DNA of 15,512 nucleotides from Victivallales bacterium (lineage in GTDB: Bacteria; Verrucomicrobiota; Lentisphaeria; Oligosphaerales; Oligosphaeraceae): the NCBI GenBank assembly GCA_017431185.1, contig JAFRLP010000572.1:1-15512 (forward strand), in the 5' to 3' direction. The translations under genes and the position numbers were made by a program. A model generated the notes under the pieces. It saw only the letters and a program-made list of their open reading frames with translations, was not told the DNA's origin and made no database searches. Positions 7,418 to 15,088 of this stretch are shown one piece after another. How positions within the stretch are numbered: position 1 is the stretch's first letter; the number at the start of each line of letters is the position of its first letter.

Positions 7418-8896
7418 TTATCCGGCGGCATGGCGGAGAATGATCTCCTGAGTGGCCTGCTGGCGGGGCAGGTTGGCGGCGAGCCGCCCGTCCCGCATCA
7501 CCAGAATGCGGTCGCAGACCCCCAGAAGTTCGGGGAGTTCGGAGGAGATGAGCAGGATGGCCTTGCCCGACTCGGCCAGACTGTTGAGCAACGCATAGAC
7601 CTCCTTCTTGGCCCCCACGTCAATTCCCCGCGTCGGCTCATCGAAGATGAGGAACTCGCTTTCCGCCATCAGCCAGCGCGCCAGCAGCAGTTTCTGCTGG
7701 TTTCCCCCCGAGAGGTTGCTGGCGGGTTCGTCTGGTGAATTCCATTTGGTGTGCATTTCGGCGCTGAACAGCTCGGCCAACCTGCGTTCACGCTTCAGGT
7801 CAAGCAGCAGGTTCATTCCGATATGCTGGAAATTCGGCAGGGTGATGTTCCATGCGCAGGGCAAATCGACGCACAGCCCCGTGCGCTTGCGGTCTTCGGT
7901 GAGATAGGCGATTCCGGCGCGGATGGCGTCGGCGGGCGAATGAACCGTCAAAGGCTCGCCCCGAAGCGTCATTTTGCCTGAGACTCCAGCCGTGACTCCG
8001 AAGATGGCATTCGCCACCTCGGTGCGCCCCGCGCCGACCAGACCCGCCATTCCCACGATTTCACCGGCACGGACCTCAAAGCCGATGTCAGAGATTTTAC
8101 GGTGGTCGGTCAGCCCCGTGACGGAAAAGGCCACCGCTCCAATCTTCGACTGCCGCGGCGGATAGTAGTCCGTCAACTCCCGCCCCACCATCAGGCGGAT
8201 GATGCGCTCCGACGGCATTTCGGCAAGCGGGGCGGTGGCGACCAGCCCCCCATCCCGCAAAACCGTCACCACATCCGCCAGCCGCTGGATTTCCTCCATA
8301 CGATGACTGATATAGACGATGGCCAGCCCGCGCTTGCGCAGTTCGCCGATGATGCGGAAGAGCTGCTCTGCCTCCTTCTCGGAAAGCGCGGAGGTCGGCT
8401 CGTCCATCACAATGATTTTGGCCTGGCGGTGCAACGCCTTGAGCAGTTCCACCAACTGCGACTCCCCGATGCTCAACTCCGCCACTGGCGAATCGGGGTT
8501 CAAGTGAAAACCATATTGCCTGAGCAGATGCTGAACGGCGCCACGCATGGCCTTCGCGTCCAGCCGCCACGGCTGGCCAGCCACAGTCAACTCCCGTCCC
8601 AGAAAGATGTTCTCCGTGACCGTCAGATGCTCCGCCAAATCCAGTTCCTGGTAAATCATCGCAATGCCCGCCCGAATGGCGTCCAGCGGACAGGAGGGAC
8701 GATAGGGCTGCCCCTCCAGGGACATCTCCCCGGCGGTAGGCTGATACACGCCAGACATGATTTTCATCAACGTGGATTTGCCCGCGCCGTTCTCGCCGCA
8801 AATGGCGTGAACTTGTCCTGGACGCAGTTCCAGGCTGATGTCCCGAAGCACCGAGACCTTACCGAATGACTTGGCTATGTGCTGGAAAGTGAACAT
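7418..8896 (-). CDS. Sugar ABC transporter ATP-binding protein, RbsA type (two domains)
   Basis: The 492-residue protein has two fused ATPase domains as in RbsA/MglA/XylG. Domain 1: Walker A GENGAGKST (34-42), signature LSIGESQ (141-147), Walker B IIVMDEP (161-167), His of the switch in YISHRM. Domain 2: a changed Walker A GLVGAGRTE (285-293, with Arg for the key Lys), signature LSGGNQQK (395-402) and FLIFDEPTRGIDVGAK (415-430). The degenerate second Walker A is normal for the family, so domain 1 is the main ATP-hydrolysing site. It powers import through the RbsC-type permease that follows by 21 bases; the binding protein gene precedes it by 31 bases. No strong Shine-Dalgarno is seen. Confidence 0.95.
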   Translation of the reverse strand: MFTFQHIAKSFGKVSVLRDISLELRPGQVHAICGENGAGKSTLMKIMSGVYQPTAGEMSLEGQPYRPSCPLDAIRAGIAMIYQELDLAEHLTVTENIFLGRELTVAGQPWRLDAKAMRGAVQHLLRQYGFHLNPDSPVAELSIGESQLVELLKALHRQAKIIVMDEPTSALSEKEAEQLFRIIGELRKRGLAIVYISHRMEEIQRLADVVTVLRDGGLVATAPLAEMPSERIIRLMVGRELTDYYPPRQSKIGAVAFSVTGLTDHRKISDIGFEVRAGEIVGMAGLVGAGRTEVANAIFGVTAGVSGKMTLRGEPLTVHSPADAIRAGIAYLTEDRKRTGLCVDLPCAWNITLPNFQHIGMNLLLDLKRERRLAELFSAEMHTKWNSPDEPASNLSGGNQQKLLLARWLMAESEFLIFDEPTRGIDVGAKKEVYALLNSLAESGKAILLISSELPELLGVCDRILVMRDGRLAANLPRQQATQEIILRHAAG

Positions 8897-8927
8897 AACG
8901 GAAGGTATTGGGAAAAAGCGTGCCTGT

Positions 8928-9908
8928 TCAAAGCCCCAGGGCAGAGGGGAAGCGCTGCTTCATTTCAGCCAGATTGCCCTTATCGACAATCATGCTGGGA
9001 ACATTGTTTTGCCGAGCCAGGCTCTCGCCGCGCAGGGCCTGCAACGCCAGTTTCACTCCGCAGTAGCCTATCTCAAAGGGATTCTGGACAATGAGAGCCT
9101 CCACTTCACCGCGTTCAATGCCCTCCAGCAAAACGGGGTCGGAATCAAAGCCCACGTACTTGACCTTGCCTGCCAGCCCGCTGCCCTGCAAAGCCTTGTA
9201 CGCGCCGACGGAGGAAGGATGGTTCACCGCGAACACACCGTCCACATTGCCCAGTTTGGTCAGCATGTCGGTGGTGCGCTGGCGGGCATCCTCCACGGTG
9301 CCCAGGGTATATTGCTCAGCGGCGATGGTGACGCCAGGGAACTCCTTGGCGACCGTCTCCTTGAAGCCCCTGGCCCGCTCGTCCGTCGAGGCGGAGTTCT
9401 GCACATAATGCGTAAGAATCACGGTTCCGTGGCCGTTGAGAGCGGCGCATAGTCGGCGCGCCCCGTCCGCACCGCCACGGTAATTGTCGGTGCCCGCAAA
9501 GGCATGGTAGCGCTCGTTGTCAACAGGCGAGTCAATGATGATGCAGGGCAGCCCCGCATCCACGATTTTATCGACGGAACGGGCCAGCGCGGTGAAGTCA
9601 TTGGGGCCGAGCACCACGGCGGCGACTTTGCGCACCAGAGCGTCATCAACGGCCTGGATCTGGCGTTCACGGTCGGTCTCCGTCTCGGGGCCATTCCAAA
9701 GCACATCCACCTGTCCATCTTCGCCAGCGGCCTTCTCCGCCCCCTGGCGGACGGTCGCCCACCACATGTTGGCCGTCCCCTTCGGAATGACCGCCAACGT
9801 AATGCGCTTCGCATTCCGGGCTTGGTGACGGAATTTCTTGACGACTCCCGCCGTGAACAGCACGGCGGAAACCGCCAGAATGGCAATGACCAGGTAGTTT
9901 TGCTTCAT
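8928..9908 (-). CDS. Sugar ABC transporter substrate-binding protein (Peripla_BP_4 type)
   Basis: Type I periplasmic binding protein of 326 residues. The mature domain starts with RITLAVIPKGTANMWWATV and shows the family's TETDRERQIQAVDDAL, VDGVFAVNHPSSVGA and KYVGFDSDPVLLEGIERG segments. The N-terminus is hydrophobic (YLVIAILAVSAVLFTAGVV) followed at once by KKFRHQ, with no good AxA site and no lipobox Cys, so it may stay anchored in the inner membrane. Start ATG 9908 is chosen because GAGG lies six bases upstream; ATG 9911 and TTG 9914 are in frame. The gene starts 15 bases after proC ends and leads the importer genes. The ligand is unknown; a pentose or hexose is likely from the family. 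Confidence 0.92.
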   Translation of the reverse strand: MKQNYLVIAILAVSAVLFTAGVVKKFRHQARNAKRITLAVIPKGTANMWWATVRQGAEKAAGEDGQVDVLWNGPETETDRERQIQAVDDALVRKVAAVVLGPNDFTALARSVDKIVDAGLPCIIIDSPVDNERYHAFAGTDNYRGGADGARRLCAALNGHGTVILTHYVQNSASTDERARGFKETVAKEFPGVTIAAEQYTLGTVEDARQRTTDMLTKLGNVDGVFAVNHPSSVGAYKALQGSGLAGKVKYVGFDSDPVLLEGIERGEVEALIVQNPFEIGYCGVKLALQALRGESLARQNNVPSMIVDKGNLAEMKQRFPSALGL

Positions 9909-9923
9909 CATCAACCTCGCAGT

Positions 9924-10724
9924 TCATTTGCGTCCCAATTCAATGGAACGGTCGCGGGCGGCAATCACAGTCTTGGCTATCAGTTCACGGAACCCCGCAT
10001 CCCTCATCACGGCCAGGCCAGCCGCCGTGGTGCCATTGGGGGAAGTCACGGCGTCGCGCAATTCGTCAGGCGAACCCAGACGACGCGCCAGCATCTCCGC
10101 CGCCCCCGCAATGGTCTGGAGGGTCAAGTCCAGCGAAATGTCCGCGGACAGGCCGACCTGTTCGCCCGCCAAGGCCATCGCCTTGGCCAGCTCAAAGACG
10201 TATGCGGGGCCGGAGCCGGAGAGCCCGGTCACGGCGTCCAGCAGTTCCTCCGGGACTTGGTGCGCCACGCCGGCGCTGCCGAGCAGCCGCTGGGCGAAAC
10301 GGCAATCCCCGTCCGTGGCCTCTGGGCCAGGGGCAAAGCAACTGGCCCCCTTGCCGACCATCAAAGGGGTGTTGGGCATGACGCGGATGACCCGCCCCGT
10401 ATGCAGCCACTCCCGCAAGGAGGCGATGGGAATGCCGGCGCAGATGGAGATGACCAGCGCGCCAGCGCGCAATGGCGGCAGCGCGGCGGTCACCGCAGGG
10501 GCGACCTGCGGCTTGACCGCCAGCAGCAGGATGTCCGCCTGGGGAATCAGCGGGGCCGCCTCCGCTACGCAGGCAATCCCCGTGGCGCGGGTGAAGTTTT
10601 CGCGCGCCTGCGGCGACACATCCACCGCAGTGACATCCGCCACGGGCAGCAGCCCGCTTTTCGCGATGGCGGTTCCCAGGGCGGTCGCCATCTTGCCTGC
10701 CCCAATCAACAGCAGTCTGCTCAT
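9924..10724 (-). CDS. proC: Pyrroline-5-carboxylate reductase
   Basis: Catalyses the last step of proline synthesis, reducing 1-pyrroline-5-carboxylate with NAD(P)H in the cytoplasm. The 266 residues show the Rossmann motif LLLIGAGKMATAL (4-16), AVKPQ (69-73), RVMPNTP (114-120), the active-region TGLSGSGPAYVFE (166-178) and the C-terminal DAVTSPNGTTAAGL (224-237). All are as in family members of this length. The purD stop and proC start share one base (TAATG), so translation is probably coupled. The sugar importer genes follow after 15 bases. proB and proA are not in the window. Confidence 0.96.
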   Translation of the reverse strand: MSRLLLIGAGKMATALGTAIAKSGLLPVADVTAVDVSPQARENFTRATGIACVAEAAPLIPQADILLLAVKPQVAPAVTAALPPLRAGALVISICAGIPIASLREWLHTGRVIRVMPNTPLMVGKGASCFAPGPEATDGDCRFAQRLLGSAGVAHQVPEELLDAVTGLSGSGPAYVFELAKAMALAGEQVGLSADISLDLTLQTIAGAAEMLARRLGSPDELRDAVTSPNGTTAAGLAVMRDAGFRELIAKTVIAARDRSIELGRK

Positions 10725-11998
10725 TATGCCTTCTCCTTGTTTGCCCGTTCCAGAGCACGATGGGCGATGTCATGTCGATAGGTCATGCCCGACCAGGAGA
10801 TGCGGGACACTGCTGCGTATGCGTTCCTGACGGCGGCGCCGATGTCGTCCCCCAAGGCGGTGACGCCCAGAACCCGCCCGCCATGGGTGACAATGGAATC
10901 GCCGACGCGCCTGGTCCCAGCATGGAAAACGACCGCGCCATCCCGTTCCGCCTCGTCCAGTCCCGAAATGACATCCCCTTTGGGATAATCGCCAGGGTAG
11001 CCCTGGGCGGTGAGCACGACGCAGACGGCTGGCTGCTTCGTCCACTCCAGTTGAACCTCCGCGAGCCGACCATCTGCCGTGGCGGCAAGGGCGCCGGCCA
11101 AATCGCTCTTCAGGCGCATCAGAATCGCCTGCGTCTCAGGGTCGCCGAACCGGACATTGTACTCCAGCACCTTGGGACCGTCCGCAGTGATCATCAGGCC
11201 GGCGTAGATGACCCCCCGGAAATCCAGTCCGTCCTCCTGCACGCCCTTCACGAAAGGCTGGAGGATTTGGCGGTCAATGACCTGCCAGAGTTCATCCGTG
11301 ACGACTGGGGCGGGGGAGTACGCCCCCATTCCGCCCGTGTTGGGGCCTTCATCCCCGTCCAAGGCGCGCTTGTGGTCTTGCGAGGAGGCCAGCGGAAGGA
11401 TGGTCTTGCCATCGCACAGCGCGATGATGGAGGCTTCCTCTCCAACCAGGCACTCCTCAATGAGCACGGAGGCGCCGGCGGCGCCAAACCTCCCGTCAAA
11501 GCAGTCGCGCACGGCTGCCTCGGCCTGGGAGAGCGTCTCCGCAACCACGACCCCCTTCCCCGCCGCCAGTCCGTCCGCCTTGATGACGATGGGCGCACCC
11601 TCGGAACGGACGTATGCCAGCGCCGACTCCGCATCCTCGAAACGGGCGGCCTTGGCGGTGGGAATGCCGTGACGGCGCATGAACTCCTTGGCGTAGGACT
11701 TGGAACCCTCCAGCCGCGCCGCCTCACGTGACGGCCCGCAGATGCGCAGGCCACGCGCACGGAAGACATCCGCGATACCGGCGCACAGCGGGGCCTCGGG
11801 GCCGACCATCGTCAGCGTGACTCCCTCCCGCTGGGCAAATTCCGCCAGTTCCTCCGGCTTGGAAAGAGGAACGGACTCCACCCCGCGCATTCCGGGATTG
11901 CCGGGCGCACAGTAAATCTTCTCCACTTGAGCACTTTGGGCAATCTTCCAGGCCAGGGCATGCTCACGTCCACCGCCGCCAATCAAAAGGACTTTCAT
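10724..11998 (-). CDS. purD: Phosphoribosylamine--glycine ligase (GAR synthetase)
   Basis: ATP-grasp enzyme making glycinamide ribonucleotide, the second step of purine synthesis, from phosphoribosylamine, glycine and ATP. The 424-residue length is standard. Seen are the N-terminal MKVLLIGGGGREHALAW, VGPEAPLCAGI, the ATP-grasp YAKEFMRRHGIPTA and IVIKADGLAAGKGVVVAE, GPNTGGMGAYSPAP, and the metal-binding EYNVRFGDPETQ. Its ATG has no clear Shine-Dalgarno. A TTGACA lies 11 bases upstream, too near to be its promoter. It follows fucI after 95 bases that hold a large hairpin, and it is not beside other purine genes. Confidence 0.96.
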   Translation of the reverse strand: MKVLLIGGGGREHALAWKIAQSAQVEKIYCAPGNPGMRGVESVPLSKPEELAEFAQREGVTLTMVGPEAPLCAGIADVFRARGLRICGPSREAARLEGSKSYAKEFMRRHGIPTAKAARFEDAESALAYVRSEGAPIVIKADGLAAGKGVVVAETLSQAEAAVRDCFDGRFGAAGASVLIEECLVGEEASIIALCDGKTILPLASSQDHKRALDGDEGPNTGGMGAYSPAPVVTDELWQVIDRQILQPFVKGVQEDGLDFRGVIYAGLMITADGPKVLEYNVRFGDPETQAILMRLKSDLAGALAATADGRLAEVQLEWTKQPAVCVVLTAQGYPGDYPKGDVISGLDEAERDGAVVFHAGTRRVGDSIVTHGGRVLGVTALGDDIGAAVRNAYAAVSRISWSGMTYRHDIAHRALERANKEKA

Positions 11999-12016
11999 GC
12001 TAGTCGTCTGTCAAGT

Positions 12017-12068
12017 AAAAAAAAGAGTACAGAGGTGCAGGGATGACAAGGGGGCGCCTTGTCATCCC
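12017..12068 (-). terminator. Hairpin after fucI, possible terminator with distant T-tract
   Basis: A perfect 11-bp stem (12040-12050 with 12058-12068, GGGATGACAAG arms, 7-base loop) lies between fucI and purD. On the minus strand a run of eight T residues (12017-12024) follows, but 15 bases after the stem rather than directly. This is not a standard intrinsic terminator; it could be an attenuator, an RNA-stability hairpin or a processing site. Confidence 0.45.
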
Positions 12069-12093
12069 ATCGCGCAAAACAATCCCCCTGCTG

Positions 12094-13968
12094 TCAGTAG
12101 TTGGGGCCAAGGAAGGCACAGGCGCGGTAATCGTCATTGCCGAAGCGCTGCCACATCGTGGGCCGGAAGATGTCCTCGGCGGGCACGTTGGTCATGTCAA
12201 CCGGAATGCGGAGCATGGCGCAAAGCGTGATGAGGTCGGCGCCCACGTTTCCGAAGGAACTTCCGTCGTGGTTGGGGCCGATGGCGTTCATGTACTCGTA
12301 GGAGGTCATTCCACGCGGAGTCCAGAAGGTCTGCGGCCAGGTGGGGTCGGTGACCTTCTGGATGTGGTCAGCCACCTTCTTGGGCAGTTCCACGGAGTCG
12401 CCCTCGACCACGCTGAAGGTCAGCATGTTGTCCACGCAGTTCATGCGATAGGAGGTCAGCGGGATTCCGCCAGGAGTGGTGAACTGGCTGGAAAGTCCGT
12501 CGCCCGGGAAGTAGGTCAACGCGGCGTTCATGTAGTTGGTGCCCGCCAGGATGGCCTTGAGCAGGGCCGCCTGGTATTTCTGGTTGTCGCAGATGTCACG
12601 CCACACCAGCTGGATGGGCGTACACTTCTTCGCCTTGATGAGTTTCCACAGGTCAACGCCGAACTCCAGCGCCGCCGCTCCCGAATTGCGCTTGTCGATG
12701 ATGCCGTTCGGGCAGATCTTGGAGACGTCAACGCCCGTCGCCTTCTTGATGGAGGAAGCCGTCCAGTTCGTGCGGATGTCCGCGAACAGCTGCGGGGCAC
12801 CGCCGGAAATCAGGTTGCCCAACAGCATTCCCATGCCGTTCTTGGAGTCATTCTCGGTGGCCCAGGGCGTGGGGGCGTGGAAGCCATTCCAGTCCCAGCT
12901 GGAGTTGATGAGCGACTCGGTGACGTCAAAGTTGGGGTTGTAGTCCGTCCATTGCCGCTGTCCCTGGGAACCGCCGACGATGGCGTTGACGCCCTGCGCG
13001 TATTCGACGTCGGCCTTGAAGCCCTGCTTCTTGCCGACTTTCGCGTCCGCCAGTTTGGCGTTGCCGTGCATCAGGTCGCGGCAGATGAGGGTCATCTTGA
13101 GGCATTTCTCGACGAGTGCGTCGTTGTCGAGGCCAAAGCGGCGGGCTGCGGGTTCGTTCAGCCAGGTCTTCCTGAACTGCTTGAACCAGGCGACGGCCTT
13201 CTTCAGTTCCTCGTGGTCGTAGAAGTTGGTGTCGATGCGCCCGTTGATGATGCACTGGTCAACGGAGACCGTGCCCATGCCCAGGTAGTGCAGGAACAGG
13301 TTGCGGCGCACGTCGGAGCCGATGATGCCCATCGCGACCCCGCCGACAGACAGGTAGTTCTTGCCGCGCATGTAGGCGACGGCGGCTGCGGCGCGGGCAA
13401 AGCGCAGAAGACGGGTGGCCACAAAGTCGTTGAGCGGGCCATCCTCATCCTCCAAATCGGGGGAATAGACGCAGAAGATGGGGCGCTTCTTCTCGTCCAT
13501 GGCCGCGGTGAAGGCCTTGAGCCAGACGGCGCCTGGGCGGTCTGTCTGGTTCAGTCCGTAGGCGCACTGCTGCCATTCGCTGGAGCCGATGCCCTGGGCC
13601 GCCCCCATGAGTTCGTCGGAGTACGACCAGCTGCGCCCGACCCAGATGTTCGCGCTCACGCCCTGCGTGGCGTAGTATTCCTGGGCACGTGCCGCAGTGC
13701 GCGCGCCATAGACAATCTCCGGCGCGACCACCACGCGGACAGGCTTGCCGTTCGGCTGGCGCACCTGTGTCGTGATGAGGTCATAGACCTTCTCCACCAT
13801 GCCCCAGGTTTTGATGGCATTGTCCTCGTAGGCGCCAGAGCGTCCATCGGACACTGGGGTGATGGCGATGGTAGGCTCCGCTCCCAGAACAGCCTTGTCG
13901 GCCTGCTGGAAACTGCGCACGGGATTGGCTAGCTTTTTGAAGTCGGGACGTTCGGTGCTCTTGACCAT
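12094..13968 (-). CDS. fucI: L-fucose isomerase
   Basis: Converts L-fucose to L-fuculose (and usually D-arabinose to D-ribulose), a cytoplasmic Mn-dependent aldose-ketose isomerase. Metal ligands known from E. coli FucI align here as Glu372 (WATENDSKNG), Asp397 (LFADIRTNW) and His567 (IGPNHDGSSFG). Other conserved stretches are ITPVSDGRSGAYE, LNQTDRPGAVWL, YLSVGGVAMGIIGS and GNSKLAD-like HGNAKLAD. Its 624 residues slightly exceed the E. coli enzyme (591), with an extra N-terminal segment. The ATG at 13968 (MVKSTERPDF) is preferred to an upstream in-frame start at 14022, whose extension is Cys- and Phe-rich and unlike the family. No fucK, fucA or fucP is nearby, though a sugar importer lies 2 kb downstream. 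Confidence 0.95.
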   Translation of the reverse strand: MVKSTERPDFKKLANPVRSFQQADKAVLGAEPTIAITPVSDGRSGAYEDNAIKTWGMVEKVYDLITTQVRQPNGKPVRVVVAPEIVYGARTAARAQEYYATQGVSANIWVGRSWSYSDELMGAAQGIGSSEWQQCAYGLNQTDRPGAVWLKAFTAAMDEKKRPIFCVYSPDLEDEDGPLNDFVATRLLRFARAAAAVAYMRGKNYLSVGGVAMGIIGSDVRRNLFLHYLGMGTVSVDQCIINGRIDTNFYDHEELKKAVAWFKQFRKTWLNEPAARRFGLDNDALVEKCLKMTLICRDLMHGNAKLADAKVGKKQGFKADVEYAQGVNAIVGGSQGQRQWTDYNPNFDVTESLINSSWDWNGFHAPTPWATENDSKNGMGMLLGNLISGGAPQLFADIRTNWTASSIKKATGVDVSKICPNGIIDKRNSGAAALEFGVDLWKLIKAKKCTPIQLVWRDICDNQKYQAALLKAILAGTNYMNAALTYFPGDGLSSQFTTPGGIPLTSYRMNCVDNMLTFSVVEGDSVELPKKVADHIQKVTDPTWPQTFWTPRGMTSYEYMNAIGPNHDGSSFGNVGADLITLCAMLRIPVDMTNVPAEDIFRPTMWQRFGNDDYRACAFLGPNY

Positions 13969-14033
13969 GATTTCTTGGCTGGGTTGTGGTTGGAGGTTTG
14001 AAAAAAGAAAACAAAGACACAAAAATGTTCAAA

Positions 14034-14042
14034 ATCATACCA
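14034..14042 (-). promoter_or_regulatory. Possible extended -10 element for fucI
   Basis: On the minus strand TGGTATGAT is an extended -10 (TGn plus TATGAT), about 65 bases before the chosen fucI start. No good -35 lies at the usual distance, which extended -10 promoters tolerate. A TATATT about 20 bases further upstream is an alternative. Confidence 0.35.
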
Positions 14043-14191
14043 GATGACAACAATATACACCACAAGCCCGCAAAAAACTCGCCGCTTCTCCGTTTTTTTG
14101 AAAAAAAACAGTCCCACCCACCTGTTTTGACGTTCGCAACCTCAGATTTGCCACAAGGGCATGGCGTGTCAGGCGTGAGACCCCAACCTGC

Positions 14192-14215
14192 CCGCGAGGC
14201 ATTTAGGCCTCGCGG
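14192..14215. repeat. Perfect 9-bp palindrome (CCGCGAGGC arms, 6-base loop)
   Basis: CCGCGAGGC and its complement GCCTCGCGG flank ATTTAG. No T-run follows on either strand, so it is not an intrinsic terminator. It may be part of a dispersed intergenic repeat or a structured RNA, but only one copy is present here. Confidence 0.6.
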
Positions 14216-14364
14216 ATTGAAGTGGCCTGGGGGGCTGAATAAAAAAATAAAAAAATTCATCGCCTCCTGAAAGATTTTGTCAAGATGGTGTACATTATTT
14301 CTGTGAAGTGGAAAAAAGGCCCCGAAGTGACATTGAACCCATCAGCAAAAAAGGAGAACCCAGC

Positions 14365-14979
14365 ATGAACAAGCACAGCACCATCAGCGTATTTGCCGCA
14401 ATTGCGGCCTTCGCCGTCGGCTTCGGCACGGTGGCACAGGCTGGCCATCACCACCACCACCACCACTATCCACCGCATCGTGACCTCTACGTCGCATTGG
14501 ATGTGGTCTCCGTCATCGCCGACATCCTTACCCCGCGCACCATCTATCGCCCGACGACCACGACCACCACGACCTACGTCCAGCCGACCACGACCTACGT
14601 CCAGCCGACCACGACCTACGTGAATCCTGCCGCCGTGGCTCCAGTCCCCGTTGCGAATGTTCCTGTGGCAGCGCCCGTCGCCACCGTTCAGCAGCCCTCT
14701 GTGGTGGCTGTTCAACCTGTACAGCCTGTGGTGGTTCAGCAGACCTCTCCCGTCGTTGTCCAGGAGACGGTCTCCCCCGTGTACGCAGACCCCATCCCCC
14801 GCTATCGCCCCTACTATTACTACGGTCCCCGCTGGTATGCCCCCTACTACTATGGCTCCGGCCCGCGCTGGAGCGCACCTGCACCGCATTTCCATCATCA
14901 CCATGGACACGGGCCGGCGTTCCGCCCTGCTCCAGCGCCTCATGTACACGGAGGCTTCCACGGACGTCCACGCCACTGA
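14365..14979 (+). CDS. Secreted His-, Thr- and Tyr-rich low-complexity protein
   Basis: The 204-residue protein has a signal peptide (hydrophobic core SVFAAIAAFAVGFGTVAQA, likely cut after AQA at residue 26). Seven histidines follow (28-34), then a short ordered-looking segment (DLYVALDVVSVIADIL). A Thr-rich part has 7-residue repeats of the TTTYVQP type (about 64-86), then a Pro/Val/Gln stretch. The tail is rich in Tyr, Pro, Gly and His (RPYYYYGPRWYAPYYYG; HFHHHHGHG). AGGAG lies eight bases before the ATG. Histidine clusters suggest metal binding in the periplasm or at the surface, but this is inference; no family was recognised. It is alone on the plus strand, divergent from fucI, and ends in a strong intrinsic terminator. 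Confidence 0.85.
   Translation: MNKHSTISVFAAIAAFAVGFGTVAQAGHHHHHHHYPPHRDLYVALDVVSVIADILTPRTIYRPTTTTTTTYVQPTTTYVQPTTTYVNPAAVAPVPVANVPVAAPVATVQQPSVVAVQPVQPVVVQQTSPVVVQETVSPVYADPIPRYRPYYYYGPRWYAPYYYGSGPRWSAPAPHFHHHHGHGPAFRPAPAPHVHGGFHGRPRH
14566..14622 (+). repeat. 21-bp in-frame tandem repeat (2.7 copies)
   Basis: Two full 21-base units (14566-14586 and 14587-14607) are identical, and a third begins at 14608 and runs 14 bases before diverging. They encode the Thr-Tyr-Val-Gln-Pro repeats of the secreted protein. Perfect identity at DNA level suggests recent slippage or duplication. Confidence 0.9.
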
Positions 14980-14990
14980 CGACTCCACTT

Positions 14991-15016
14991 CGGCGGACTG
15001 CACTGGCAGTCCGCCG
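14991..15016 (+). other. 10-bp hairpin just after the His-rich gene
   Basis: CGGCGGACTG and its complement CAGTCCGCCG flank a 6-base loop, 11 bases after the stop codon. No T-run follows, so it probably protects the 3' end or aids termination rather than terminating on its own; the real terminator lies 45 bases further on. Confidence 0.55.
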
Positions 15017-15024
15017 CGACTTCG

Positions 15025-15088
15025 AGGAAACAAGGCGCAAAGACCAGCGCTTTGCCAGGAAACAAGGGACAAAGGCCCGCACTTTGCC
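15025..15088 (+). repeat. Two tandem 32-base repeats, each able to form a hairpin
   Basis: Units 15025-15056 and 15057-15088 match at 27 of 32 bases. Both start AGGAAACAAGG and end CTTTGCC, and each carries CAAAG paired to CTTTG. The changes fall mainly in the loop, so the pairing is kept. Confidence 0.75.

Larger units (their letters stand above)
13969..14364. other. Divergent intergenic region between fucI and the His-rich gene
   Basis: About 400 bases without a supported gene. It holds a likely fucI -10 element, several A/T-tracts (about 14082-14087, 14092-14108 and 14240-14257) including GTTTTTTT and its inverted copy around 14100, a GGCGTG pair around 14164-14175, and a 9-bp palindrome at 14192-14215. 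The A-tracts suggest bent DNA or upstream promoter elements. No known riboswitch fold was recognised. Confidence 0.5.

Noticed and set aside
12009..12014. TTGACA as a -35 box for purD
   Set aside because: It lies only about 10 bases before the purD start codon, leaving no room for a -10 or a leader.
12043..13932. Very long plus-strand open frame opposite fucI
   Set aside because: The minus-strand frame encodes a full L-fucose isomerase with all metal ligands; the opposite frame has no motif and is open because of GC-rich codon use. Similar open frames opposite purD, proC, kdsD and the ketosynthase are rejected for the same reason.
14268..14296. Promoter for the His-rich gene at TACATT (14291-14296)
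   Set aside because: No -35 resembling consensus is found at 16 to 18 bases, and TTGTCA is too close; the true promoter could not be placed.
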